Source: an uncultured Flaviramulus sp. (GTDB lineage Bacteria; Bacteroidota; Bacteroidia; Flavobacteriales; Flavobacteriaceae). Taken from it: a DNA stretch of 64,000 nucleotides. Position numbers and translations under genes: made by a program. Below, in pieces: positions 42,195 to 51,899 of this stretch. The stretch lies in assembly GCA_947495125.1 (NCBI GenBank), contig CANLXL010000008.1, forward strand, positions 151,997-215,996. Reading direction: 5' to 3'. The notes under the pieces are model-generated. The model had not been told where the DNA came from. It ran no database searches and saw only the letters and a program-made list of their open reading frames with translations. Positions within the stretch are counted from its first letter, which is position 1, and every line of letters begins with the position of its first letter.

Positions 42195-43943
42195 TTATTC
42201 CCAGCCCGGATTTTGGTTTAAACTGGGGTTTAGGGTTAGCTCCTGTTGCGGAACTGCTAAAAGGTAGTCCCTATTCACATTGAATCCGAAACCTGAAGGG
42301 GCCTGACCCTGAAGCGGATCCACATAACCATCATCATCTAAAATCACATCCGTACCGATAACCGCATCCGGGAAATCTGATTGTTGGAAATAGATACCTT
42401 TAACACGTTTTCCGGCAATCAATTCGTCTGCTGCTGCCCATCGCATAATATCATCAAAACGGTAGCCTTCTGCAGCAAATTCAACCTGGCGTTCTCTACG
42501 TATTTCGTTAATGATAGGGCTTAAAGTAGGAAAGGCCCAATTCGGATCGTTAGCGATACCTCCAACATTTAAATGTGGCATACCTACACGATCACGAAGT
42601 TTATTTATGGTGTTGTCTACATCTACCTGAGTTATTGTTCCTAATTCGGCCTTGGCTTCCGCCAGAATTAATAAGGCTTCAGAAAATCTAAAAACAGGAG
42701 ATGATGTGGTGCCTACACCGCCACTAAAATATTGATTAGGATCCGGATTAGAACCTTTATAGATCATATATCCTGTAGGACATTTTTCTTCTCCATTAGC
42801 CGTTAGAGGTGCTTGTTCAAAAGCTTCTTCAATAACACCGTTTTCAAGACGCATAGGGTGTCCGGGTAAAAATACGGTCTGACTTAATCTTGGATCGCGG
42901 TTTGCTGAAACATTATCTAAACCTTGATCGCCTTGATATAATCCACTGGTAGCAGTAGGGCTACCGTCGGTACAAAGGTACTGATCTATCAGGTGTTTTG
43001 ATAGCCCTCGTCCTCCACCAATTCTAGGGAGATAACGCTGCCCGTTATGAGCCAAACCTAAGCTTACGTCGAAAGCTCTCCATAGCATAACCTCGTTATT
43101 GCTGGCGTAACTTACCTGATTGAATAAAACGCGATAATCTTCCCAGATATCACCGGAACTAAATATGCCAAACCCTCCTGGGTTATTGATTAAATTCTGA
43201 GCGCTATTGGTCGCAATTTGAAGGTATTTATTAGGGTCTGAGGCGCTGGGAGCAAAAGCCGTTCCCGCGTGATATTTTTCCCAGGTACCTTCATATAAAG
43301 CAACTCTGGCCTTAAAGAGCTCTGCAATTTCTTTGCATAGACGGTTTCCATTGTTTTGTTGACCGGAAGGCATGTATTCAATGGCTTTATCTAAATCTGC
43401 TAAAATATTATCAACCACAAGATTTCTAGGTGTTCTTGGATCGTATAATGCTTCAGAATCCGGAAAAATGGGTTCAGACACCCATGGTACATCGCCATAG
43501 TTTCTAACTAAATTAAAGTAAAAATAGGCTCTGAAGAAAAAGCCTTCACCTACATATTGTGAAATGGCATCGAATTCAACGCCTTGATCTACGACCTCTT
43601 GGTATTTGCTTAGAAAAATGTTAACAGTTCTGATGTTTCCAAAATTCCAACTACCGTTACCTGAGTCAATCGTATTGTTCCCATGCAAGCGGTTGTTAAT
43701 ATTGAAATGTGACATGTTATCGGAGTTCGAATCAGACCAATAGATACCACCATTCCACGCGCCCGGAGACCATCCGGGGAATGCCGTATAGTATTGTGTG
43801 ATATACAGATTTAGGTCGTTGGCCGTTTTCCAAAAACTATCGGTTGTAATATTGTCCAAATCGGGTCGGTCCAAATATTCTTCACTGCAACTTATCAAAG
43901 CTGTGAAGCATATAATAACGGTTAAATATTTAAATATTTTCAT
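42195..43943 (-). CDS. SusD/RagB-type nutrient-binding lipoprotein
   Basis: Outer-membrane lipoprotein that captures glycans or peptides for its SusC partner. Lipoprotein signal ends Leu-Ile-Ser-Cys-Ser at residues 17-21. The SusD core shows Trp-Trp-Ser-Asp-Ser-Asn-like N-terminal helical repeats, and the C-terminal part contains Arg-Arg-Glu-Arg-Gln-Val-Glu-Phe-Ala-Ala-Glu-Gly-Tyr-Arg-Phe, a strong family mark. 582 residues is normal. It is 11 bases after susC and shares its transcript. The ligand is unknown; nearby genes suggest saccharides. Confidence 0.95.
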   Translation of the reverse strand: MKIFKYLTVIICFTALISCSEEYLDRPDLDNITTDSFWKTANDLNLYITQYYTAFPGWSPGAWNGGIYWSDSNSDNMSHFNINNRLHGNNTIDSGNGSWNFGNIRTVNIFLSKYQEVVDQGVEFDAISQYVGEGFFFRAYFYFNLVRNYGDVPWVSEPIFPDSEALYDPRTPRNLVVDNILADLDKAIEYMPSGQQNNGNRLCKEIAELFKARVALYEGTWEKYHAGTAFAPSASDPNKYLQIATNSAQNLINNPGGFGIFSSGDIWEDYRVLFNQVSYASNNEVMLWRAFDVSLGLAHNGQRYLPRIGGGRGLSKHLIDQYLCTDGSPTATSGLYQGDQGLDNVSANRDPRLSQTVFLPGHPMRLENGVIEEAFEQAPLTANGEEKCPTGYMIYKGSNPDPNQYFSGGVGTTSSPVFRFSEALLILAEAKAELGTITQVDVDNTINKLRDRVGMPHLNVGGIANDPNWAFPTLSPIINEIRRERQVEFAAEGYRFDDIMRWAAADELIAGKRVKGIYFQQSDFPDAVIGTDVILDDDGYVDPLQGQAPSGFGFNVNRDYLLAVPQQELTLNPSLNQNPGWE

Positions 43944-43954
43944 AATCTTTTTTT

Positions 43955-46900
43955 TTATAATCCTAAATTAACACCAAAAGACAAAACTTTTTGTAACGGG
44001 TATATTTTACCACTTCCAAACCCTCCACCTAACGTTTCGGGGTCAAAATTCTCATTGAGTTTGGTAAACGTTAATAAATTATCTCCACTCACATAGATTT
44101 GTGCATTCGATAAGCCTATTTTTGAAGTTATTTCACTAGGGAATGTATAGGTTAATTGAATGTTTTTAAGTCTGGTATACGAAGCATCTTGTAAATAACG
44201 CGATTGTGTGCGTGTATTTTTAAAGTGTTGCGATCCCATATATGGTTTAGGGAAATAGGCACCAGTGTTTTCTGGCGACCAATAATCTAAGGATGCTTTT
44301 GTGATAGTATTTTGCCACATGCTACCTCTAAAGCCCCAGAATAAGTTTGTAGTTCGGCTAAACATAAAATCCCGTTTTCCTATCCCCTGTACTAAAACAG
44401 AGAGATCAAAGCCTTTATAGCTAAGCCCTAAATTAACACCGTAATTATATCGTGGTGTTGAATTTCCTAATATTTTATAATCACCATGATTGTCAAGAGT
44501 GAAATCTTCAGGACTAATTCTGTCATTGCCATCAAGATCTGCATATTGGACATCACCGGCACCCCATGTAGACCAGTATCTGGTTTGGTCCGGAGCATTG
44601 GCGGCGGCATCATCAGATTGGAATAAACCAACAGTCTCAAACCCCCAGATATTTCCGGTTTTACTTCCGGCAAACCAATCGTTTAGTGTACCCGTTGGGT
44701 TGGTGTATTTTGTAACTGTTGATTGGTTGTCTCCAATGTTAATTCCTAAATGATAATCTAATTTACCAATAGAACCACGATGCTTAAGGTTTAATTCCCA
44801 ACCTTTTGTTTCCAATTCGGCATTGTTTTCAATAGGAGCAGATGTCCCTAAAGCAGCCGGTAGCGATTGTACCGGACCAATCATATCGCTTGTTGTTCTA
44901 TTGTACCATTCAAAGGACATTTCTATTTGATTGTTGAATAACCCGGCGTCAAAACCTAAATTGTAAGTCGTTGAGGTTTCCCAGGTTAAATTCGGACTAA
45001 TCAGACCTGGTGCTGTTACGATATTAGGTCTAATGCCGTTAAGTAACCAAGAGCTGAGTCCGGTTCCCATTAATTCAACAAATCTATTCGCTAATGAAGG
45101 ATCGTGATTTCCCAGTTGCCCCCAGGATCCTCTAAGTTTGAATGAATTGACCGTGCTCTTTAAGGGCTCCCAAAAATTCTCTTTTGAGATGATGTAACCC
45201 AAAGAAACACCAGGAAAGATCCCTTTTCTATTGCCCGGTTTAAAGTATGAACTTTCATCGATTCTTACTTTCCCTTCAATAAGGTATTTCTCATCAAAGT
45301 TATAGCTAATACTTGTAAAGAACCCGCGGGTTGAATAATGACTTAAATCATCGTCGGTAAATAAGTCTCCCACTGCCGTACTAATGGTAGGAACGTTTTC
45401 GGTAATAAGTTCTCTCTTTCTACCATAGAGGCCTACGCTTTCCGTCTGTCGTTGTTCGGCACCAATCAAAACATCAATGTTATGATTATTGAAGCTCATT
45501 TTATAATTACTGGTAATATTAAAGAGCTGCGTTTGACCTTCTGAAAAATAACGACTTATTTCATCGGGATTGTTCCCCACGTTTCTTGTTGTTCCGTCCG
45601 GGTTTGAAACGAGGTTTCTTAATTCTAAACGGTCGTTATTAAACGAATTGGTATTATAGTTATATGATATTCTGGTGATCCAATTTTTGATGGGTTCAAT
45701 TTCGATCCCTCCTTGTAAAATAAGATTTTTAGTATAATCATTTTGAACACCGGACTTTTGAATACGTAGAATATCATAATTTAAGATCGATCCATCAGGA
45801 GCGTATAATGGGTTCATTGGCCACATTCTGGAGATTTGATGATAGATGATATTCTTGTCATATCCACCAAAACCACCGCTTGGGAAATGTTTTTTCTCTC
45901 TTGAGTATTTTGTCGAAACATTAAAACGTAACCAATCTGTGGCTTCCGTTTTTAAATTTAATGTAAAGTTGTAACGATTGTATTTGTCGTCTGCGAATTC
46001 AATGTTACCTAACTGCTCGAAGAAATTTCCGGATAGGTAAAAGGTTGTTTTGTCCAAACCTCCACTTACACTTAATTTGTGTTGCTGTCTGGGAGTATAG
46101 TTTTTAAAAATAACATCATACCAGTCGTAATTGGCATATCCGTCGGTATAATATCTCCAGGCGGTACCTGTATCATTAGGTTCAGTATCGTCTGTTCTGG
46201 CACCTGCAGCGTAGTCTCTAATATTCTGTAGCGTTTGATCGTTAAAAACCGGTGCAGATCCCTGGTTGGCGGCGGCATCATTGTATGCCGTGGCCCACTC
46301 TAAGCTATTTGCTATTTTGGGTAGTACTGTAGGTGTAGCAAAAGCGAAATTATTTGAATAATCTACTTTGATGCGTCCTTTTTTTCCCTGCTTGGTTGTT
46401 ATTAAGATCACCCCATAAGCGCCTCGAGACCCATAAATAGCAGCCGAAGCAGCATCTTTTAAAACAGAGACATTCTCGATATCGTATGGGTTGATACTAT
46501 TCATTTGTGAAGGTGTTATGGGTAACCCATCTAAAAGGATATATGGTTGCCCGCCATTGCCGGTTAGGGTTCCAAGCCCTCTAATATTTATATTGGATGT
46601 CGCTCCCGGTTCACCACCACTATTATTGGTTGAAACATTCAAATTAGCCACATTACCCTGTAGCATCTGTGAAATATTGGCGATTGGACGTTTCCCGATT
46701 TCAGCATCCATGTTAATGTCTGCAACAGCTCCGGTTACCGTCGTTCGCCTCTGCGTTGTATAACCCACAACGATCACTTCGTTTAGTTCCGAAGCATCTT
46801 CTTTTAACGTAATATTAAACGTGGTTTGATTTTCAACAGGAACCTCTTGCGAGGTAAAACCCAAATAGGAAATCACAAGTATAGCATCTGAATTGGACAC

Positions 46901-47410
46901 TTTTAAAGCAAACTTACCGTCAAAATCGGTTTGTGCTCCATTATTGGTGTTCTTTTCGATAATGTTGGCGCCAATTAAGGGTTCACCGGCTTCATTGGTT
47001 ACTGTCCCTGTTACCGTAATGTTTTGTTGATCATCTGGTTTGGGTTTTTCCTTTATAAGAATGGCATTGCTGGACGTTAAAGTAACATCAAGATCTCCCA
47101 ATGACAAACTTTGACTTAATAGTTTATTTGTTCTTATGACTCCTTTTTTTAATTGGACTTTCGGGAAATCGTTAAAAATCCCTTCTTCGTAAAAGAATTT
47201 ATAGTCCGTTTGAGCCATGATAAGGTCAAAGACTTCGTCTACAGTCAATATTTTATCTGCATCAATCCTAATTTTGGAGTTTTGAGATACAATATTATTT
47301 GGTGATAAAGCAAAAATAGTTGTACATAATAAGAAAATGAGAGTTTTCATAACTATTTTTAAAAGTCCTTTTCTTAATAGAAAACGACCATTAGTTAATA
47401 TGATTTTCAT
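43955..47410 (-). CDS. SusC/RagA-type TonB-linked outer-membrane transporter with STN domain
   Basis: Imports large substrates through the outer membrane using TonB energy. 1151 residues. After the signal peptide comes an STN domain (about 50-120, Ile-Leu-Thr-Val-Asp-Glu-Val-Phe-Asp), a carboxypeptidase-regulatory-like domain (about 130-205), the plug with Gly-Tyr-Thr-Thr-Gln-Arg-Arg and Tyr-Gly-Ser-Arg-Gly-Ala-Tyr-Gly-Val-Ile, then the barrel. An STN domain is used for signalling through a FecR anti-sigma factor, and a FecR gene lies immediately upstream. Start at 47410; an ATG at 47350 would also give a signal peptide. The 200-base spacer before it (47411-47610) holds no gene. Confidence 0.95.
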   Translation of the reverse strand: MKIILTNGRFLLRKGLLKIVMKTLIFLLCTTIFALSPNNIVSQNSKIRIDADKILTVDEVFDLIMAQTDYKFFYEEGIFNDFPKVQLKKGVIRTNKLLSQSLSLGDLDVTLTSSNAILIKEKPKPDDQQNITVTGTVTNEAGEPLIGANIIEKNTNNGAQTDFDGKFALKVSNSDAILVISYLGFTSQEVPVENQTTFNITLKEDASELNEVIVVGYTTQRRTTVTGAVADINMDAEIGKRPIANISQMLQGNVANLNVSTNNSGGEPGATSNINIRGLGTLTGNGGQPYILLDGLPITPSQMNSINPYDIENVSVLKDAASAAIYGSRGAYGVILITTKQGKKGRIKVDYSNNFAFATPTVLPKIANSLEWATAYNDAAANQGSAPVFNDQTLQNIRDYAAGARTDDTEPNDTGTAWRYYTDGYANYDWYDVIFKNYTPRQQHKLSVSGGLDKTTFYLSGNFFEQLGNIEFADDKYNRYNFTLNLKTEATDWLRFNVSTKYSREKKHFPSGGFGGYDKNIIYHQISRMWPMNPLYAPDGSILNYDILRIQKSGVQNDYTKNLILQGGIEIEPIKNWITRISYNYNTNSFNNDRLELRNLVSNPDGTTRNVGNNPDEISRYFSEGQTQLFNITSNYKMSFNNHNIDVLIGAEQRQTESVGLYGRKRELITENVPTISTAVGDLFTDDDLSHYSTRGFFTSISYNFDEKYLIEGKVRIDESSYFKPGNRKGIFPGVSLGYIISKENFWEPLKSTVNSFKLRGSWGQLGNHDPSLANRFVELMGTGLSSWLLNGIRPNIVTAPGLISPNLTWETSTTYNLGFDAGLFNNQIEMSFEWYNRTTSDMIGPVQSLPAALGTSAPIENNAELETKGWELNLKHRGSIGKLDYHLGINIGDNQSTVTKYTNPTGTLNDWFAGSKTGNIWGFETVGLFQSDDAAANAPDQTRYWSTWGAGDVQYADLDGNDRISPEDFTLDNHGDYKILGNSTPRYNYGVNLGLSYKGFDLSVLVQGIGKRDFMFSRTTNLFWGFRGSMWQNTITKASLDYWSPENTGAYFPKPYMGSQHFKNTRTQSRYLQDASYTRLKNIQLTYTFPSEITSKIGLSNAQIYVSGDNLLTFTKLNENFDPETLGGGFGSGKIYPLQKVLSFGVNLGL

Positions 47411-47610
47411 AAATTTGTTAATTATTAGTTGATTAAACTTTTTTAATTAATTGGTAATAATACTTTTAGGGGATAGAGTTATAAACTTTGACGGGTTAAA
47501 CTTTATCCTCTTTGTTTTGTAGAAATTATTTTGTCATAGGCAGTTGTTTTTTAGTTAGTTATTGTTTAGTTTTTTGCAAGGTTTTAAGTTTCTAAATCTT
47601 AGGTTTTGGT

Positions 47611-48783
47611 TTATTCCAGTATAACGGTTTTTCCTTGTATTTTGTAATTATTTATACTGTTAGATTTTATTATTGATAGAATTTCTTCGATACTTTGGCT
47701 CTTGCTAAGAACACCTCTGAACTTGATGGATTCCATACTTTTATCCATAAAAACCACATCGACATCGTACCATCTGGACAATACTTTCATGATTTTCTTT
47801 AGAGACTTTCCTTTGAAGGTAAATAAGCCATAGCGCCATGACACTTCGGCGTTAGCATCGACAGCATAAATGTCAATAGTATCACTTTGAGGATTTACGT
47901 TGGATTGCTGATCTGGTTTTAAAGTTTTTCTTTGGGCCTTAAAGTTTATAGCCACGCTACCTTCAACTAAGGTTGTATAGATATTTGTTTCATCATGATA
48001 GGCCTTTATGTTGAATTCGGTTCCTAATACCTCAATGTCTTGTCCATGATTTATGACCTTAAATTTGGCTCCATTATGTTTTGAGCTGTGCGAGACATCA
48101 AAATAGGCTTCTCCATAAACCAGTTCTACTTCACGGGGGCTGTCTTCAATAAATTCAACAGGGTATTTAAGCTTAGATTCTGAGTTCAACCAAACTTCAG
48201 TACCATCAGATAACACGACATGATATTGACCACCTCTGGGAATCGTCAAATAATTATATGCAATATCTTTCGGTTTTTCTTTATCTTCTTTAGGTGTATA
48301 AACAATCTGTTCTCCATTGCTGCTGGCATTTTGGGTTTGTAGGGTTGCACCCTTTTCTAAAGCGACAACAGAGCCGTCATCTAAAGTTAGTGTTGCCTTG
48401 TCGGTGCCTGGTACAATAGAGGTTTTTGTGTTAACCGTTGAGGGGGTAGATTCAGCTGGGGAGTTAAACCAGTGGTCTTTAAAAAAATAACTGACACATA
48501 CAAAACCAATCAGTATGGCAGCGGCGTATTTGATAAGACCATAACCTTTGGTTTTACCTCGCTTTTGTTTTATACGAAATGTTATGACTCTTTTTGCCTG
48601 ATCTTTATCGTAGACCTTAAAAGCCCTATTTGCGAATGCATTTGCCTTTATGTATTCTAAGAACAAGGCTTCGTTTTTTGGATTGCTAATCCACAGTTCC
48701 AATGCGCGAAGTTCTTCTAAATTGGCTTCCTTTGTTAAGAATTTTATAATAGATTTTTCAATCTCCGAATTCATATCTTTCAT
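47611..48783 (-). CDS. FecR-type anti-sigma factor
   Basis: Inner-membrane protein that controls the divergent ECF sigma factor in response to the STN-bearing transporter. The cytoplasmic N-terminal part (1-80) is followed by a span at about 80-100, then the FecR domain (about 140-245, with Tyr-His-Val-Val-Leu-Ser-Asp-Gly-Thr-Glu-Val-Trp-Leu-Asn) and a DUF4974-like C-terminal domain (about 315-390). 390 residues is typical of Bacteroidetes FecR. Start at 48783 or 48774. Confidence 0.94.
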   Translation of the reverse strand: MKDMNSEIEKSIIKFLTKEANLEELRALELWISNPKNEALFLEYIKANAFANRAFKVYDKDQAKRVITFRIKQKRGKTKGYGLIKYAAAILIGFVCVSYFFKDHWFNSPAESTPSTVNTKTSIVPGTDKATLTLDDGSVVALEKGATLQTQNASSNGEQIVYTPKEDKEKPKDIAYNYLTIPRGGQYHVVLSDGTEVWLNSESKLKYPVEFIEDSPREVELVYGEAYFDVSHSSKHNGAKFKVINHGQDIEVLGTEFNIKAYHDETNIYTTLVEGSVAINFKAQRKTLKPDQQSNVNPQSDTIDIYAVDANAEVSWRYGLFTFKGKSLKKIMKVLSRWYDVDVVFMDKSMESIKFRGVLSKSQSIEEILSIIKSNSINNYKIQGKTVILE

Positions 48784-48879
48784 TTCTCGTATGCCTTTAT
48801 AACGAAGCTAAAATGAAGTACCACCATAGAATCAAAAAAAAAAATTAAATTTGTTCCATTCAATACTACATTCAATCTG

Positions 48880-49470
48880 TTGAAAAGTAAATTTTCAAAT
48901 CCTAAAAAAATTATCAAACACCTCAAAAGGGGAGACACAAAAGCTTACACTTTTTTGGTAGAGCTGTATTACGATAAGCTGTGCGATTATGCCACAAATC
49001 TGGCTCGGGATAATTTTAAATCGGAGGATATCGTTCAGAATGTTATTGTTAGAATGTGGCAGCAACGTGAGCATTTGAATCCCAATGTTTCGATTAAAAA
49101 TTACTTGTATAGATCGGTTTATAATGAATTTATTGATCAGTACAGAAAAGATATGGCAATAAGCGCCTTAGAAAAGAAATACATTGAAAGCATTGATTTG
49201 CTAAGCGAAACCGAAGATGAAAGTGAAAATAAACGACTTATTTCTCTTATTGAACAAGAAATAGACTTACTGCCTAACAGATGCAAGGAAACGTTTTTAT
49301 TGAGTAAAAAGGAAGGGTTAACTTATAACGAAATTGCTGAATATCAAAATGTTTCGGTAAATACGGTTGAGAAACAAATGGTTAAAGCGCTTTCAATACT
49401 TAGAGTAAAGATTAAGGAAAAAATGCTCTCTTTTTTGTTTTTTCTATTTTATAAAAACAAGAAGATTTAG
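48880..49470 (+). CDS. ECF RNA polymerase sigma factor
   Basis: Specifies transcription of the susC/susD locus when released by the FecR protein. 196 residues; sigma region 2 is visible as Tyr-Asp-Lys-Leu-Cys-Asp-Tyr-Ala-Thr-Asn-Leu and Ser-Glu-Asp-Ile-Val-Gln-Asn-Val, and region 4 as Leu-Thr-Tyr-Asn-Glu-Ile-Ala-Glu-Tyr-Gln-Asn-Val-Ser-Val-Asn-Thr-Val-Glu. The start is TTG at 48880; no ATG gives full region 2. It is divergent from fecR with a 96-base spacer. Confidence 0.93.
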   Translation: MKSKFSNPKKIIKHLKRGDTKAYTFLVELYYDKLCDYATNLARDNFKSEDIVQNVIVRMWQQREHLNPNVSIKNYLYRSVYNEFIDQYRKDMAISALEKKYIESIDLLSETEDESENKRLISLIEQEIDLLPNRCKETFLLSKKEGLTYNEIAEYQNVSVNTVEKQMVKALSILRVKIKEKMLSFLFFLFYKNKKI

Positions 49471-49600
49471 GTTTTGTTTTATCGCTTGGAATTGTCTTCC
49501 TGAAGCATCATCTACAATCATAAACCCGTTACCATCTGTTGCAGGAGCCAATCTACTCCATCTGGGGTCGGTTTCAAATTGAGTGCTTGCTATTTGCCAG
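49471..49600 (-). pseudogene. Gene remnant between the sigma factor and the haem-binding protein
   Basis: The antisense strand encodes an uninterrupted fragment of about 45 residues including Asp-Pro-Arg-Trp-Ser-Arg-Leu-Ala-Pro-Ala-Thr-Asp-Gly-Asn-Gly-Phe, with no start and a frame unlike its neighbour. This reads as the C-terminal part of a lost protein. I cannot name the family. Confidence 0.4.
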
Positions 49601-49601
49601 A

Positions 49602-51863
49602 TTAATAATTCAATTTAAGCAATTCCTTTTCACTAAAAGTATTATTTTTTTTGGGTTTTATTGCTCTTAGCGACTTTATTTTTTCCAGACTAATATCTTC
49701 ATATTTATTTGAAAAAGCATTATTTAAATAACTGATGATATCCTGCACATCTTTATCAGTAATGTCACTGTTATTAGCTAGCCCTGGCATAACGCCATTC
49801 ATATCGTATAGTTTGCCGTTTACATGAACCGGACCAGATAGACCATGTAAAATAATTAAGGCCAATCTTTCTGTTGATCCTTTAACATATTCTGATTCTA
49901 TTAATGGAGGAGCAAGGCCATCAATACCTGCGCCGTCAATACCATGACAAGCCGCACAAATATTCCTGTACATTTTATAGCCAGCTGCTCTGGAATCGGT
50001 ACCAGCCGATGTCTTCGTGTAAATAGAATTCTTTAAATCTTTACTTTTATTCTCTATAGTTTTGCTTAATAACGTTAATAAAATAGTTTCTGAAGAAGTA
50101 TCTTCAATTTGATTTAAAAAAACTAAAAATTCGTTTTCAGTGCCTCTTAAACTATTAATTATAGCTTCCTGATAGGCTTTGTCGTTTTTGTATCTATGTG
50201 ATAGTTTTAACAGAATATGAAATGATTTTTCAGGTGAAAGCTTTACCCATTCCCCTAAAGTAATAGCAATATACAAATCAACCTCTTTATTATTTTTTTG
50301 AAGCAGATCTTCTATAAGCTTGTGGGCTGAATATAAGTGATTTAAAGAAGCAAAATCTTCAAGTAATACTAAGGCGTGACTTATAACATTTTTTTTACTG
50401 TTTGAAGACAGGATGTTTTCTAATAATTCATAGTCAAGAGCATCAATTCCATTTAAAGTATGCATTGCATGAATTTGAGACATGGGGTCGGTAATATTCA
50501 TGGTCATTTCTTTTAAAAGAGGAATAGCTGCATCGCTATTTTTTAAAATAAGTAATTGTTGTGCTCTGTCCCTTAGCCATCCATTGGTGCTTTTAAGTAA
50601 GCCAACTAACGCTTCAGTGTCTAATTTCCCTATGCTAATAGACTCTTTTAAAGTGCTGTTTTGGCTACTTACTTTTAATATACGTCCCATTCCAATAATA
50701 GTATCTAGCTTTTTATCAGCATATTCCTTTTGTAAATATGGCGTTAAAAAAGCCTTGTCCTGTATTATTCCGCGATGCATGTCAACGACATACATATTAC
50801 CATCCGGACCGTTATATAGATTTACAGGGCGGAAACCTTCATCAGTTGAGGCAATAAATTCTTTTTTTGGTATCGCTTGTTGAGCTGTTACTTTGTTGTC
50901 TTTATAGGTTAAAATATTTCGCTTAACGAGATTGGCCTCCGGGGCGCAAACGAATGCATTTTCGTAATACGCTTCGGGGAATTGATCTCCTCTATAAATC
51001 ATTGGTCCGCATGCCGATGTTACATTAACTAAAAAGCCATCCCAGTCTAAAACCCATCTTTGATCTCCTCTATTTACAGAGGTAGGATGTAAAGGATACA
51101 CACGCTGATCGGGGGTTAACGTTTTGTTTAATACTGAATTTGGCTTGGAATAATGGTTTTTAATAGCGGTGTTAGGTAAAACATAATCACCTATTAATTG
51201 CGTTGAATTATTATTGTAATAAAGTCTTCCGAAATTGTCTTTCGTTATGCCCCATTGGCCTCGAAATGATGTAGGCTCTTTAACCCATTTTTCGTTTTTC
51301 ATTTGATAGCGGAAATTCGACTTTGCATTATAAATCCAGTTATCAATATGCATCATTAAACCATTTGGTTGATGCTCAACGCTTCCACCATCTGAATACA
51401 ATGAGTCTACCAATATTTTATGTGTTGGTTTATCATTTTTTATATTTACAAACCAAAGATTTGGTGGCTCGGCATACAGCAGCCCTCCATAAACAAGAGC
51501 AATAGCTCTTGGAAGAACAAGACTATCTATGAACTTTTTTGAATGATCTGCAATACCATCATTATCCAGATCTTCTAGAATGGTTATAGTTCCATTTGGC
51601 AATTCGGCACCAGAATCTTCTAAATTTTGCATATACCCTTTCATCTCAACAACCCACATACGGCCTTCATCATCAAAATCCATTGCAACCGGAGCTTCAA
51701 TTAAGGGTTCGGAAGCAATAATTTCCAATTTAAACCCTTCTTCAATTTGATAGATGCCTTTAGGTAAAGTAGGTTTGTTATAAAAAATATAATAGTATCC
51801 GGTAAATAATAGAATAAGTCCTAATAAAAAAACAAGAATAGTTTTTGTTATTGTTGAACGCAT
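49602..51863 (-). CDS. PVC-type membrane-bound dehydrogenase with C-terminal cytochrome c domain
   Basis: Predicted periplasmic dehydrogenase anchored by an N-terminal span (about 8-28). Residues 35-375 match the propeller part of the membrane-bound dehydrogenase family (Glu-Gly-Phe-Lys-Leu-Glu-Ile-Ile-Ala-Ser-Glu-Pro, Ala-Met-Asp-Phe-Asp-Asp-Glu-Gly-Arg-Met-Trp-Val); a HEAT-like helical repeat region follows (about 400-610); a c-type haem domain lies at the end with Cys636-x2-Cys639-His640 and Met692 as likely sixth ligand. Such proteins are thought to oxidise sugars and hand electrons to carriers. It is paired functionally with the cytochrome protein at 58929 and the azurin at 56235. Confidence 0.9.
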   Translation of the reverse strand: MRSTITKTILVFLLGLILLFTGYYYIFYNKPTLPKGIYQIEEGFKLEIIASEPLIEAPVAMDFDDEGRMWVVEMKGYMQNLEDSGAELPNGTITILEDLDNDGIADHSKKFIDSLVLPRAIALVYGGLLYAEPPNLWFVNIKNDKPTHKILVDSLYSDGGSVEHQPNGLMMHIDNWIYNAKSNFRYQMKNEKWVKEPTSFRGQWGITKDNFGRLYYNNNSTQLIGDYVLPNTAIKNHYSKPNSVLNKTLTPDQRVYPLHPTSVNRGDQRWVLDWDGFLVNVTSACGPMIYRGDQFPEAYYENAFVCAPEANLVKRNILTYKDNKVTAQQAIPKKEFIASTDEGFRPVNLYNGPDGNMYVVDMHRGIIQDKAFLTPYLQKEYADKKLDTIIGMGRILKVSSQNSTLKESISIGKLDTEALVGLLKSTNGWLRDRAQQLLILKNSDAAIPLLKEMTMNITDPMSQIHAMHTLNGIDALDYELLENILSSNSKKNVISHALVLLEDFASLNHLYSAHKLIEDLLQKNNKEVDLYIAITLGEWVKLSPEKSFHILLKLSHRYKNDKAYQEAIINSLRGTENEFLVFLNQIEDTSSETILLTLLSKTIENKSKDLKNSIYTKTSAGTDSRAAGYKMYRNICAACHGIDGAGIDGLAPPLIESEYVKGSTERLALIILHGLSGPVHVNGKLYDMNGVMPGLANNSDITDKDVQDIISYLNNAFSNKYEDISLEKIKSLRAIKPKKNNTFSEKELLKLNY

Positions 51864-51899
51864 ATGAAATCTGATTTTTTAAATATATTTTGTTGCAAA

